DNA from: Chrysaora quinquecirrha
Taxonomy: Eukaryota > Cnidaria > Scyphozoa > Semaeostomeae > Pelagiidae
Length of the DNA: 64,000 nucleotides
Direction: 5' to 3'
NCBI GenBank assembly: GCA_014526335.1
Contig: JACTAT010000174.1
Span: forward strand, 303,642 to 367,641
In this document: in pieces, positions 1 through 12,490 of the stretch
Position numbering within the stretch: position 1 is the first letter of the stretch
Layout of the letters: each line of letters starts with the position of its first letter
Program-made: the position numbers and the translations under genes
Notes under the pieces: model-generated
Databases searched by the model: none
Told to the model about the DNA's origin: nothing
What the model saw: the letters and a program-made list of their open reading frames with translations, nothing else

Positions 1-104
1 GTTATAGAATTTCGTTACTTTAGGTACTATTACTAATTTGCTCAATGCTACCCATGATAGTATCATATTCTTGTGCTGAAATAAACTGTGATTTATATTT
101 TTAG

Positions 105-209
105 GTGAAGAAAGCCGAGACTGAAGACCAGGTTAGGAAGCTGCAGCAAATGCTTCAGTCAAGACAAGAAAACGAGGAAGATCTTGTTGTTAGAATTGGA
201 AAACTTCAG
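105..209 (+). CDS. internal exon of a long coiled-coil protein (rootletin-like), exon a
   Basis: An exon of 35 codons lies between a TTTTTAG acceptor and a GTAATT donor and is read in phase 0. The peptide begins VKKAETEDQVRKLQQML and ends RIGKLQ. It is rich in E, K, Q, R and L with heptad spacing and no G or P breaks, so it forms a parallel coiled coil. Together with the next two exons it gives about 138 residues of uninterrupted coiled coil. The composition and phrases such as LERAQVRVEKDKKAL and REERSALDRSL resemble rootletin/CROCC, the structural protein of the ciliary rootlet. The family call rests on recollection of style, not alignment; other centrosomal or ciliary coiled-coil proteins, or a myosin-like tail, remain possible. 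Upstream exons lie outside the window. Confidence 0.6.
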
Positions 210-499
210 GTAATTTACCCTCGAGTCTCACCATCAAACACCTGTAAACTCCATCAAACTTAATATGATGATGATGATCCTTAGAACGTAGGGTCTAAAT
301 ATTAGTATAGAAACAATTGATCTATCACTACGAAAATGAAAAGTTTCGCCCCCAGCCACTGGTCAAACCATTAAAACCGGAAATGTAAGTAATACTTTAT
401 AAGTAATATTTAAGCGTCGAAAACTGGATATCTTGAAATTTCGAACAATTTCAACCCTGCCAACTTTCTTTCCAAAAGTATTCAGCACCAGACAAACAT

Positions 500-530
<31 letters not shown>

Positions 531-634
531 CCTCTTCTACCTATTCACTGTTTCGAAATTGGCCCCTTATCAAGCAGACCCTTGGTTCGTTTTATTAAAT
601 TATTTCCTCCTAATTTTGTTATTCTGTGTCGCAG
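210..634 (+). other. intron of the coiled-coil gene with an ATG microsatellite
   Basis: This intron runs from GTAATT to GTCGCAG. It holds an (ATG)n run at about 502-531, which creates a false methionine-rich reading frame. Nothing else in it looks like a gene. Confidence 0.6.
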
Positions 635-775
635 GAGGATAAAAGACAACTTCAAGAGAGACTCAGCCAACAACAGCGTGCGGTTGCAGCAGCTGAACAC
701 GAAAAGCGTGAACTGGAACGTGCACAAGTGCGTGTTGAAAAAGACAAAAAAGCATTGAAAGCAACATTGGATAGG
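635..775 (+). CDS. internal exon of the coiled-coil gene, exon b
   Basis: A 47-codon exon between a GTCGCAG acceptor and a GTATGT donor, in phase 0 on both sides. The peptide runs from EDKRQLQERLSQQQRAVAAA to KATLDR and is highly charged, alpha-helical and heptad-patterned. It continues the same frame as the 105-209 exon, and the phase match across both introns supports the gene model. Residues AQVRVEKDKKALKATLDR are the most rootletin-like stretch. No catalytic motif is expected or seen; the role is structural. Confidence 0.62.
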
Positions 776-1450
776 GTATGTTATGTTGTTTGTTTGAGAT
801 GACGCCCCCTGTAACGTGTGGGTTCTTTGGATAGCGCGAAGGGAAGAACAGAACACGCTTAGGCCCTTGGGCCTAAGCTAAGAAAGATTGCAACTTTATA
901 AAACTCTAAGATGTGATTCTATTCCAATCAAGACGAAGACTAAACTAAAATATGATTACACACAAATATATAACACTGACTAATTAGACAACACTGCGGT
1001 AAAAACCAAACGAATGAATGAATATTAAAATACAAAACATAAGTAATTAAAAACACAGATAAATTACACCTTTGATAGTAGATTATACCGCAATCTTTCG
1101 CAGTGTTTTGGCTACCTTAACCCTATTCATACTAGGTTTTTTTGACTCGTAAGTTCTTGGGGTGGCTAATAAGCCCTTCGCTGTATCTCTGAAACTGTAA
1201 CAGCTTGCTTGATGAAATTTGGGACGAAACTTGGTACAAAGGTAAAAGGCCCTAAAAACAACCTAGAAAAGGCAATTTCGAGTTCTAAAAATAGGATGTG
1301 ATGTCATAATGAGGTCATGAAATAAAAAGTTTAATATTTTGATCTTCTTCCAATTTCTCCTGCCAGTGATGGCATAAAAGGCAGGATATTTGAGTACCTG
1401 AAGGGTCTCAAATATCCTGCCTCAAATATCTCTCTTCTTGAAAATTTCAG
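776..1450 (+). other. intron with two perfect inverted repeats
   Basis: The intron lies between two coiled-coil exons. At 857-878 is a palindrome with arms GCTTAGGCCC and GGGCCTAAGC. At 1380-1421 is a 15-bp perfect hairpin, GGCAGGATATTTGAG and its complement around a 12-nt loop, ending 29 nt before the exon c acceptor. The 1120-1340 stretch is AT-rich and repeat-like (TGATGTCATAATGAGGTCA) but I cannot assign it to a family. Confidence 0.45.
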
Positions 1451-1620
1451 ATTGAAAGAGACAAATTGAACACAGATGAAGCTCTAAGCAAAGTCCGTGA
1501 AGAGAGGTCAGCATTGGATCGATCATTGAATAATCAGGATCAAGAAATGCAAGAATTACGTTCTCAGATTCAAGCATTGCAACAAAGCCTGGCTGAAACG
1601 GAAGAGAATCACGCCAAAAA
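1451..1620 (+). CDS. internal exon of the coiled-coil gene, exon c (last exon found)
   Basis: This exon of 170 nt follows an AAATTTCAG acceptor in phase 0 and ends at a strong GTAAGT donor in phase 2. The peptide starts IERDKLNTDEALSKVREERS and ends ETEENHAKK, again pure coiled coil with no glycine or proline. The split lysine codon requires a downstream exon beginning in phase 2. No such exon is visible before the satellite, which begins about 380 bp further on, nor in the 31.9-34 kb stretch beyond it. Either the intron spans more than 30 kb of satellite or the assembly is misjoined here. Confidence 0.62.
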
Positions 1621-1708
1621 GTAAGTCATTTTTAATGAAGGCTGTATTGCAAGGGTACCTTCAGCAAAACCCTCTTTCTCGATTGAATGAGATCGTTTGG
1701 CCAGGGCC

Positions 1709-1867
1709 TTAAAGGGAATCAACGGTTGTAAACTAGCGCGTTAAAGGACTAGGCAGGCTATAACTAGGTTATTGTCTTTTGCTAATGAGCAATTCACTGA
1801 CTCTGTTGTGCCAAGAGAAAGATCATGACCGTGGCAAATTAGTCTTATGGCCGTTGATTCCCTTTAA
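1709..1867. mobile_element. short MITE with TTAA ends
   Basis: A 159-bp element is bounded by perfect 17-bp inverted repeats, TTAAAGGGAATCAACGG and its complement. It lies in the intron after exon c. The TTAA at each end could be a piggyBac-type target duplication, but the interior has no coding capacity and I cannot assign the family from the ends alone. Confidence 0.65.
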
Positions 1868-1994
1868 TATGAATTTTATTTCTCTGTGATAGCAGCTCGG
1901 TGTGGTTGGCTTTTCTCAGCTAAATGTTGAACTGAACGCATTAAAGGTGCTGTGGCATCGTGGTCTATTGCAGTTAGCTCGTGTTTTCAGGAGC

Positions 1995-4900
1995 TCAGTG
2001 GGGTTTTCCAAAAAAAGCTCTATGCGCTTTGAAAATGGCAAAACAGTTTTAAAACTTTTTTCAAAATGTTAAAACTTAAGGGTAAAACCTTTTAAATAGT
2101 TTATAGAGCCATAAAAAATTACCCTCAAAAATCGCCAAAAGGCAAGCTCTTTTGGAAAATCGAAAATCTTTAACTCATTTCCCAAAAGTAAAAGCCAAAA
2201 ATACCCCTAAAACTCAGCGTAAAAGAAGTCTTATTGCTTAATTAATCATGAAAAATCTAAAACTTCTTAAATAGTATAAATTTCCAAAATAGGTTGAAAA
2301 TAAAGTCTTATATTATTAGAGTATAATTAGATAAATTAGACTAAAAAATACCAATATAAAGCTCTAATAGCCAGTTGGAAAAATCAAAATGCAGTTGAAC
2401 TGCATCAATTTTCATGCAAAAGATTATAACTCAAAATACTTAAAAGCAATAAATAAAGCTTTTAAATCTATTCAAATTAGAGGTAAATAAATCAAATTTT
2501 ACTAAAGTAGTTAAAGAAATTACTTCAAATTGCCAAAAAGGAACTAATCTCAATTTTGGACAAAATCTAATCTAAAATCATATTATAGCTTTTAAAAATT
2601 AAGCCAATAAAGTTACCATAAATCCAATCTAGTCTATAGCTTTGTTGAATAAATTGCAATTAACAATAGGGTGAACTATTCCTGCCAAAGAAAGCAAAAT
2701 CCTAAGTCTATATGTGCATAAATTTTCAAAATAGGTAAAAAATTACCTCAATATGCTCAAAGAGTTATAGACCATACTCTTTATCTATAATAGGAGGAAA
2801 AGTTTTCATATATGGATTAAATCCAAAATAATTCTCAAAAGTAGTCAAATCAGCAAACTTCTTAGAATTGAATATTTGAAATCATTAGGTTTAAAAACTT
2901 CCAAAAAGCCTAGATATCTATAAATGCTCTGAATAAAGCTTATAAATACTATTCAAATAGGGATAAATGAACTAAAATTTTGCCAAAAGCAAATCATTTT
3001 TAAAGAATTTTCAAAATGTTAAAACTATTGCCAATTAAAAAGCCTAGTAAAAATAGCTCTAATTCTGTCAAAATAGTTGTAAAAATTGCAAAAGTACTTG
3101 AAATACTTTAAATAATCCAAATAGCAATCATTAAAAGCTCTTTCAAATTAGCATAGAATAAAATCCTATTAGTCATTAAGAAAAATTACCTAATAAACAC
3201 TAATAGTCAAAATTAGGGTCAAAACATTCTTATGCAAATACAAACATTCGCCAAAAATCATTAAAATAGTCCTTATGCCTAAAATACTCTTGGCAAATAG
3301 GTTCAAATAAAAATCCTATATAGATTATAGAATACTAGAAAATATACCTATTAATTCAAGGAAATTTATAAAACTCTTTTAAAAATTCTCAAAATTTGCC
3401 ATAAACAATGCCTAATAAGCTAAAGCACTTTAATAGCATAGTCAATATATTAGCAAAGAAAATAATCTAAATACAGCTCAAAAGCTAAGTAATATACCTA
3501 CTATTAGGCTAAATCAAATCATTTTAAGAAAAATAGTTACTCAAAAATGCAAATATGCCTTCAATTAGACTTCTAGCAAAAAGTTTATAGCTCTTTCTAT
3601 AAAATTACTATTCTAAAAATACCCTTAATAAGCCTCTATAGGTAAATAAAATAGTTACTATAGGTACAATAACTTGGATAAAAATTTACTAATATATAGA
3701 AAATTCTCAAAATGCAAAAGCGCTATAGCATTGCTTTCAAATGGCAAATAAAATCTTTTTGCAAAATATTACTAAAAATTCACTCTAGGGCTAAATAAAT
3801 ACTTCATTATACCTTAGGTAAATAATTTACATTATAAAAGCCATATTTGGAAAATTTACCAAAATCTGCTCAAAAGCAAGCTTCTTTTGCCAAATATTGG
3901 CAATTATATCTAAAGTGCCAAACATATCTAATAGCTCTATAAATGGAATTAAAACCAAGTACTTAGTATTTATAGGCTATTTCACATAATTAAGGGAAAA
4001 TATTATCTTCAAAAGAAGCTTAGTAAATAATCTTTGCAAATATTGATAAATAGTTATAAAAATCTACAATTTCAAAAAGCTAAGTAATAAGTCCTTTATA
4101 TTAGCCAATTGGCAAATTAACTATTTAGCCTCAAGCAAATTAGCCAAAATGCAATAAGTCTAATAGCTTGCTTTTTGGCCCAAAATGGAAATCAAAGGCT
4201 ATGAAACTACACTCTTATCTCATAATGGGTAATAAGTTAATATTACCCAATAAAAAGTACTCTAAATCCAAAAGTCCTAATATAGTCTTGCAAATTTTGG
4301 CAAATGGAAAATACTTACCAAAAATCCATAAAAGCAATTATAGTAATCCTTTCTCAATAATAGCTAAACTAATTGAAATCAGTTTTTCTTCAAATTAGTC
4401 ATATATAGCATAAAATACAATAACCAAGGCAAGTCTATATTGCTTTGCAATTGGCAATCAGGGTTAAAATTGCATATTTCATAGTTATAGCCAATAACTA
4501 ACTAAATAGCCTCAAATATCCAAATAGCTAATCATTGCTTTATTGGAAATAATTACTAAATGAAAGTTAGTTCCAAATAGCATATGGAAAATATTTTGCA
4601 ATGGTAAAATAGTTTAAAACATACATAAATACCCTAAAAGTCAAGTAAAAGCTTTTCAATACTATTAGGCCAATAAAAATACCTTTCAAAAATGTCAAAG
4701 AAAGTATATTACCCTTAAAATTGCCAAAATCAAGGGCTTTGAAAACCATCTTTTCAAATATTGAAAATAGCTAAATTACTCTAAAATTAAAGATAGCTTT
4801 TAAACATACTTCCAATAGGAAAATCAAATACTCTAAAAGTGCTAAGGTAAATAACTTGCTTGAAAATTCTAATAGGCGTAATACCAATGTTAAAATCTAG

Positions 4901-7900
4901 GCTTAAAATACGTCAAAATTACAAACATATCTAGCTAAAAGCTCTAGTTAATTGCCTAATATTGCAAAGCAGTATACAGTTTTGAAAAACTAGTTTCCCA
5001 AATAGGAATAACTTTCAAATCCAATATAGCGCTCAATAGTAAATTATACCTAAAAAGTCTATACTTTATATAGGCCATAGAGCAAAACTTCAAAAAATGC
5101 AAAAGCATCTATACCAGTTTAGCAAAATTCTACTTTAAATACTATTATTCAAAGCATATATCTTAATATAGAAATTAGCTTTTTTAAAAATAAAGCTTAA
5201 TATTAGGGCCAAATACTGGTCAAATATCATCCAAATGGTAGCTATTACTATCATTTGAAAATTGCCAAAGCAATAGGTCTTGCTATTATTCATTGCAAAA
5301 TAGATTATAATATCTAAAATAACTTCTAGGTAATAAAGTCTTTTTATTAATACTCTAGGCAAATCAAGGTAAAATTAGCTCATTTCTAAGAATAAGTCCA
5401 TTAGGAAAGCAATAAAATTACCTTTCAAAATCGAAAAGGAGTCTAAAATCACTTTTTGCATAGATAAATCCGTTTTCAAAATCTAGATCAAATATAAAAG
5501 CTCTAAAATACCCTAGAAGTTATAGGTCAATTAAATTATCTACAAAATTGACAAAAGCTCAATTCAACCAAATTTTGCAAAAGCTTTGAAAAAGTTAAAA
5601 CTTTCTTAGAAATAGTTTTAAACTAATACCATAAACTAAAAATACCTATAAATCCAAAGAGCTATAAATTCTATATTTAGCCCAATTAGGCAAAATACTA
5701 TAATACCCAATAGGCAACATAGTTTTTGCAAAACAGCTTTTTGGCTTTAAAATAGCTTTCCAAAAATAGCTTAATAAGCCTAATAAATACTCCTTTAAAT
5801 ACCCTGAAGTTAAAGTTTATCTACTTAATTAGGCCAATTAGGGAAAAATTTAAAAAATTGCCAAATAGGCAAGCATAGCTTGCTTGCCTAAAATTCTGGC
5901 AAAATCAAGGTTTGAAAACTCACTTTTTCTCAAAATAGTTATAAAAGCCTTATAAAACCCTAATATAGTCTAGGGGTAAATAAAGTCTTTCTATCATATT
6001 AGTGCCATTGGAAAAAATCTCTAATGCTAGGGAAAAGCAATTCTTAGCCTAATTTCCAATTGGCAAAATACGTTCTAAAATAGCACTTACTTAAAATAGA
6101 TTTAAATTAACCTAAAATACGGTAAATGCTTTAATTGGCAAATTGAAAACTAAATTACTCCAAAATCAAAGGCAGTTATAAATTCTTTAAAAGGCCAAAA
6201 TGGGAAAATACCGTTTTGCAAAATATAGTCAAATAGTTATAAACCTATTATAAAATAGCTTAGAATAAATCTTAAATTACTATTAAATCCCTAGGAAAAA
6301 AGTTACCTATAAGCCCAATAATAACTTAGCCAAAATTGCAAAAAGTTTGCACATCTTTTCCAAAAGCAAAATTCAAAATGCTTATAAAACAATATTCTCT
6401 CTAAATAGGGTTAAAAGATTAAAATACTTTAAAATGCCTAAATCAAAAATTTATAATTGGCCAATTAAAAAAATTAGCCAAAATGCAAATATTTCATAAT
6501 AGCTTTTAGGCCAAAAATTACTACTCATTTAGAAAACATTTTCAATATTTCTAGGATAAAACTTAAAATAGCATTAAAGGGTAAATACTAAAGTCAGCTT
6601 CTTAAGGAAATCAAGATAAATTCAGTTGCAAAACATTTTCTCAAATTAGCTTTTGAGAAAAATACTGAAAATGCCAGGTTTAAAGCATGTTTCTAAATAG
6701 TTTCAAAATAGGTTTAAACTAATTTATCAGTAAATAGCATAAGTGCTAATTAAACTTCATATAGCTAACAAAGTCATAGCTTCTAAATTGGCAAAATGAA
6801 AAAGCTAATGCCTTATTGCAAAAAGTTTTCTAAATAGCTAATCAAAATCTTCATAAATATGCAAAATTGGCAAAATAGCCTCAATGAAAAAGTCTTTTCA
6901 AAATAGTCAAAGCTAGAATTACCTCAAAATCTTTAAATAAAAGCTAGTTCAAATCTCAGCTTTTGCGAAAAATCTAGTTTGAAAAATCATGCTAAACCAA
7001 TGCTTAAAAATTGTTCTAATAATAGCCAATAGTTAGGTAAATACTTTTCTTAACCAAATTAGGGAAAAAGTCTATACCTTCTAATATGCCAAAATGCAAA
7101 TAGTTAAAACATTCTTGCCAAAATATTAAGAACATCTTGAAAATACTTTTGCTCAGAATTAGTAAAGCATTAATTACTTTCTAAAAATAGTCCATAGGAA
7201 TAAATTCTTCAAAATCAGGCATTAATAGCTCTTTGCAAAAATTTGCAAAAGGGCTAAATACCCAAACTCTTTCATAAACTTTAAAGCTTTTAATACTACT
7301 TAGGTAAAATAAGTCTTTAAAATTAGGCCCAATTAGGAGAAAGCATTACCTCAATTGCAAAAAAGTCTATAGCATTGATTTTGGCATAAATATAGGCAAA
7401 ATATTAACTAAATTGCTCTAAAAATACTTATAGCCAATTAAAATAGCCTATAGTAGTAAATAAGTCTTTTTCTTTAATAGTCAATCCATAAATTACCTCA
7501 AATGCTAAGGTAATCTAAAGTCTTAGCATTAAAGTATTCTAGGAAAAATTTGAAAAACTAACTTTTTCTCCAAAATGCTAAAGTAAAACCTTACATAGCT
7601 TCTAAGGAATAAATTTCTATAATTGTAATAGCAAAATACGCTGATAAAATCACTAAATCTAGGCTCTATTGCAAAATTTTAAACAAGTTAAAAAGCAATA
7701 TTTCCAAAATTTAGCCAATAAATTACTTCCAAAATTTTGGAAAAAGTTTAACCTATATGCAATACGGTAAAAATAGCCTATCTAGAAAATCTAATAGCTG
7801 CTTTGAAAAATTTGCAAAATCAGGCCAATTTGAAATACTTACCTGCAAAAATTATAAATCTAAAGCATAATAGCTCAGATTGAAGAATATATTCTCCAAT

Positions 7901-10900
7901 ATTAGCCAATAAGCAAATAAGTTTTCAATAATTAGCAAATTGAGCTATAATCTTTCAAAATTAGGTAAATACTTATTACCCAAAAATGCTAAGGGAAAAT
8001 CTAAATTTGATTTAAGCCTTTCTAAAAATGTTATAAAATATTTACTCCAATAAAAGCTAAATAGCCTCTCAAAACTTGCAAATTAGGTTTAAATTACCCA
8101 AAATTTTCTAAAACATTATAAACAATCCCAAAAATAGCCTATAAAGCTAGCCTTTTTGGCCAAATTAGCAAAATCAGGTTTTAAATCACTATTAGCTCTA
8201 AAAAGTTAAGAGCAATAAATACCCTAAATAGCTTCTAAGAAATAAAGCTTCTATAATAGTCAATTAGGCGAAAATTACTTGCAAAAATTACCAAAATCAG
8301 GTTATGAAAACTATTTTGTCAAATTCGCAAAATAGTTTATGAAACTATCTTTTCTCCAAAATATTATAGAAAGTAAATACCTCATAAATTAGCCTAGGTA
8401 AAGAAGCTCTTCTGATAAGCAATTTGAAAAATTAACCAAAAATTCTCAAAAGCAGTCTCATAGCTCTTTTTCCAAAATTGGTCAAAATAGGGTAAAACTC
8501 ATTTCTTCTAAAAGTCTTAGAAGCCTAATAAAGTACCCTAAATAGCCTCTAGAGGGAAATAAAGTCTTTTCTTTAATAGTCAATTGGCAAAATACTCAAA
8601 ATAGGCAAAAATAGTTTAACCTTTGTCAAAATCTCGCAAAATATAGTTTAAAAATCAAATTATCCAAAATAGCTTTTAAAAATAAATACTTATCTAATTT
8701 CAAATTGGGGACAAAAGTTCTAAAATTATCTTAAAGCCATTAAAATAGCCTCAAAATGCCAAATGGAATATATATTTTTGCCAAAAAGTTCTAGCAAATC
8801 GTTATGAAAACTACTTTCAAAATAATAGCCTAATAAAGCTCTTTATAAATTAGCCTCAATAGAAAAGTTTACTAAAATCAAGCCCAATAGATTTGGCCAA
8901 AAATCCATGATAATTGCTTTTGGAAATACTTCATAAATGCCAAAAGCAGTAATCACTTTGCCAAAATAGTCAACTTGAAGCCTTATGAAATTATCCTTAA
9001 AACTTTGGAAAATAACAATTACTAATAGCCTCTAGAGCCAAATACTTGCTAAAATCGTTCAAATAGGATCTAAGAATTACTTTTGGCAAAAATTTGAAAA
9101 TAGTTTAAAATATCTTCAAAAGTTATAGGCCTTAACTAATTCTAAATAGTTCAAAGGAAAAAGCTTTCTAAAATCCAATGGCAAAATTATAGCCTATCAA
9201 ATTCCCAAAAGGCATTGGCAAAATAGCTTTTTTAAATATTCCAAATAGTTTGAGAAATAAATTACTTCAAAAATATAGTAATCCTATAAACTAATCTTAG
9301 GATAAATGCAAAAGCATTATATCTATTAGCCTAATTAGGCAAGAATATCTAAAATCAGGTTAAATCAAGTTTATATTAGTATTAAATGCAAAATTACTAT
9401 AAAACATTCTAAATATAGCTCTAAGTAAATTCAAAAGCTTCTAATGAGGGTAAAAAATCTTTCTCTTTAATAGGTAATATGGAATATAAGTTCTAAAATC
9501 TGGACAAAATCAAGCTTTTGACTATTTGTCAAAATTAGCTAAATAAGTCAAAACCTAATTCTTAATAGCTTTTTGATAATAAATACTCAAAATACCTCAT
9601 AGGGGAAATAAAGTCTTTTCTCAAATATTAGTACAATTGGAAAAATTACCCTCAAAATCCAAAAAGCTCTTAACTTTGGCCAAAATATGAGCAAAAACTA
9701 ATATCTCATACAAAATATTTTAACTAAAAATTCCTAAATAGCACGGGTAAAAATTTCTTAATATTACATAGCATAAAACTTACTATCATTGGCAAAAAAG
9801 TTTAATATTATTGCCCAATAGCAATAAAACCTAATCTAAAACTTATTTGTCTCCAAAGTTAAAATCTAATTAAATACCCTTATATCTCAGAAAAGTTATA
9901 TGCTTTAATATTAGCCCAAAATAGCGGGAAATATCTTTAATCATATAAGGCATAGTCTAAACATACTTATAAGCCTAAAAATTGCATTAAATAGCCTTGG
10001 TTTGAAAATCTTCTGAAAATATGAAGCCATTACGCAAAATACCTATTGGCAAAAAAGTTCTCAATAGGCCGTTTAAGAAATTACCCTCAAAAATCAAGTT
10101 ATGAAATCTTATTCTTTTCAAATAAGTTAGGAAATAAACTAAATGCCAAAATAGCTCTTGAGAAATAGTAAAACCTAATAACCTAAATAGCCTCTTGATA
10201 AAAATTAGTCATATATTGGCAAAGAAAATCACGCTTAAAAATGCAAATGTCAATAATATAGCCTTACTTGCAAAAGCAAAAAGCTTCGTAAATAGTTTTA
10301 TATTGATAAATAAATCCTAAATAGTCATAAATAATCTTTTCATTAAAAGGTCAAGTTAGGCTAGAAAATTACCCCAAAAATCGCAAAAAGCTCAAAACCT
10401 CTTTTGGCCTATTCTGAAAATAGGCAAAATCCATTTTAAAACTATTTATAAGCTTATAAATACCCCATAAATAGGCCTAAAATTCCTAAAAAGTTTCTAT
10501 AATTGGCCATAGAATAATTCCTCTAAAAATAAAGCAGTTAAAAGTCTATTGGCCAAATTGGTAAAAGTTAAAACTTAAGCTTTGTCTTGCAAAATATTAG
10601 CAAAATGCTAAAAAACTTAATGAATAAGTTAAAAATCTTTGCTAAAAGTATTAGGCCCAATTAGAAAAATTCCCAAAATCAGTTAAGCTTTTCATCTAGG
10701 CCAAAAGTTATGGCAAAAATCTCATCTAAAGGAATATCTTTGCTAAATATTGCAACCAAAAGCTTCAGGCTAAAATCTGTTATGAATTAATTATGCTTTG
10801 GCAGAAAATTACCTTCAATGGCCAAAATCATACCTAATATCTAGGGTTAAACTTTTGTCAAAATAGTTTAAGAAAAACTTGTAAAACTAATTCAAAGAAG

Positions 10901-12490
10901 TCAAGACCTAATTATAGCCAAAATGCTCAAGAAGTAATAATCCTTTTATGAATTATTACTTGGAAAAATACCAAAAAGCTCTAAAGCTAAATTTCAATAG
11001 CATAAATGTTAAATCATTTTAAAAATCCTTTAAAATAATAGCCTAAAATACCTAAAGCTCTAAGGAAAATTTCGCTAAAATCATTAGCTCATTGCTTCAA
11101 AAATTATAAATACTAAAATCACTATAGCCTAATAGCTTTCTAAAGCAATAAGCTTTTGAATAACTCACCTTTTCAAAAAATACTTAAATATAGCCAAAAC
11201 AAGCTCTATGCTAAAAATTCCAAAAGCATGTTGCTAATATGTTTAGGAAAAATTCCCAAAATAGCTAAAGCAATCATACCCTTCTTAAATATTGGCTAAA
11301 TAATTTAAATACTTTAAATCTTCAAAAATATATAAAGCCAAAAACTAACATAAGCTAGGTAAATATGCTTTCTATATAAGCATCAGTGAAAATTACTTAG
11401 GAAATATATCGCCAAAAGCAAGTCTATGCCTCTTTTGCAAAATAAGCAGGCTTTTGATAATATCTCAGAAAAAAATTTAGCAATTGAAATTACCTTCTAA
11501 ATAGTAATAGAAAATCTTTAAATTCGTCAATAGGAATTTACGTAAAAATTACTAAATCGCTCAAAAGTCTATAGCCTTTGAAAATTAGGTCAAAATGTAT
11601 AAAATACTTTTTTCCTAAAGAATATAAAGCATCTATACCTTCTTAAGCCAAATAGAAAGTCTTAAAATAGCTTTTGCAAAATTTCCAAATATTAAAACCT
11701 AAATATAGCCATTTGAAAAGCCTTCTTAAAAGTTAGTAAAATCCTATCCAAAAATTATTCATAGTAATAAAATAAATTACTCAAAATAGCCTTATAGGTA
11801 AAATCTGCAAAGATGTATAAAGCAATTTACTCATATCCAAAATTGCCAAAAGCATTAAACTCTTTTTCCAAATGGAATAGTTGAATAAAGCTTTCTAATA
11901 ATTACTCAAAATATAATAACCTTATAAAACCTTCAAATGAGTCTTGAAATAGTCTTTTCAATAGCAATTCAAAAATACCTATAGAAGCCTATCAAGTAAA
12001 ATCTAATTATCAAATTTCATTTAGAAATTGTAAACATATTATAAAATCCTCAATAGGATACTTAATAGCTTTAGCTTCAATAAGCATTTCTATATTGGCA
12101 ATAAGTTGCTATAAATATCAATATTGCCAAAATAGCTTAAATAGCCTATTTAAAAGTCGTTTTTAAAATTTTACCTTAAAAATCTAAAGCCTAATCCTAA
12201 AACGCTATAGGCTTAAGTTCTTAGCAATCTTTTGAAAAATTCCAAAACATCAGGTTAAATTCTATATTTCAAAATAGCTATAAAGCCTAAATATCCAGAG
12301 TTGAAAATAATCTTTATTCAAATATTATAGGCCAATTAGAAAGCCTAAAAACCAAATGTAAGTCATACTTCTAGGCAAATATCTAAAGCATTGCAAAGTT
12401 CCAAAAATCTTAGCAAAATAAGTTCTAAATAGCTTTGAAAATAGCTTTTCATCAAAACCTAGTAAAAGCTTCTAAATAATAATGAGCTAA
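1995..12490. repeat. degraded satellite zone (jumbled fragments of the downstream monomer)
   Basis: About 10.5 kb of very AT-rich sequence is built from words of the downstream satellite monomer: GCCAAAA, TAAATAGCCT, AAAGTCTTTT, TTATATTAGG, AAATCAGG, GAAAACT. The words often stay in monomer order but carry many small deletions and substitutions, so that no intact unit is present; around 8200-8340 a unit can still be followed. No gene is supported; the short open frames are chance frames. Two readings fit: an old, mutated array edge, or a poor consensus over reads that could not be placed in the repeat. The sharp improvement near 12.49 kb argues for the second, but I cannot decide from one sequence. 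Confidence 0.8.

Noticed and set aside
433..642. Methionine-run protein
   Set aside because: It is an (ATG)n microsatellite in an intron, and the frame overlaps the following splice acceptor.
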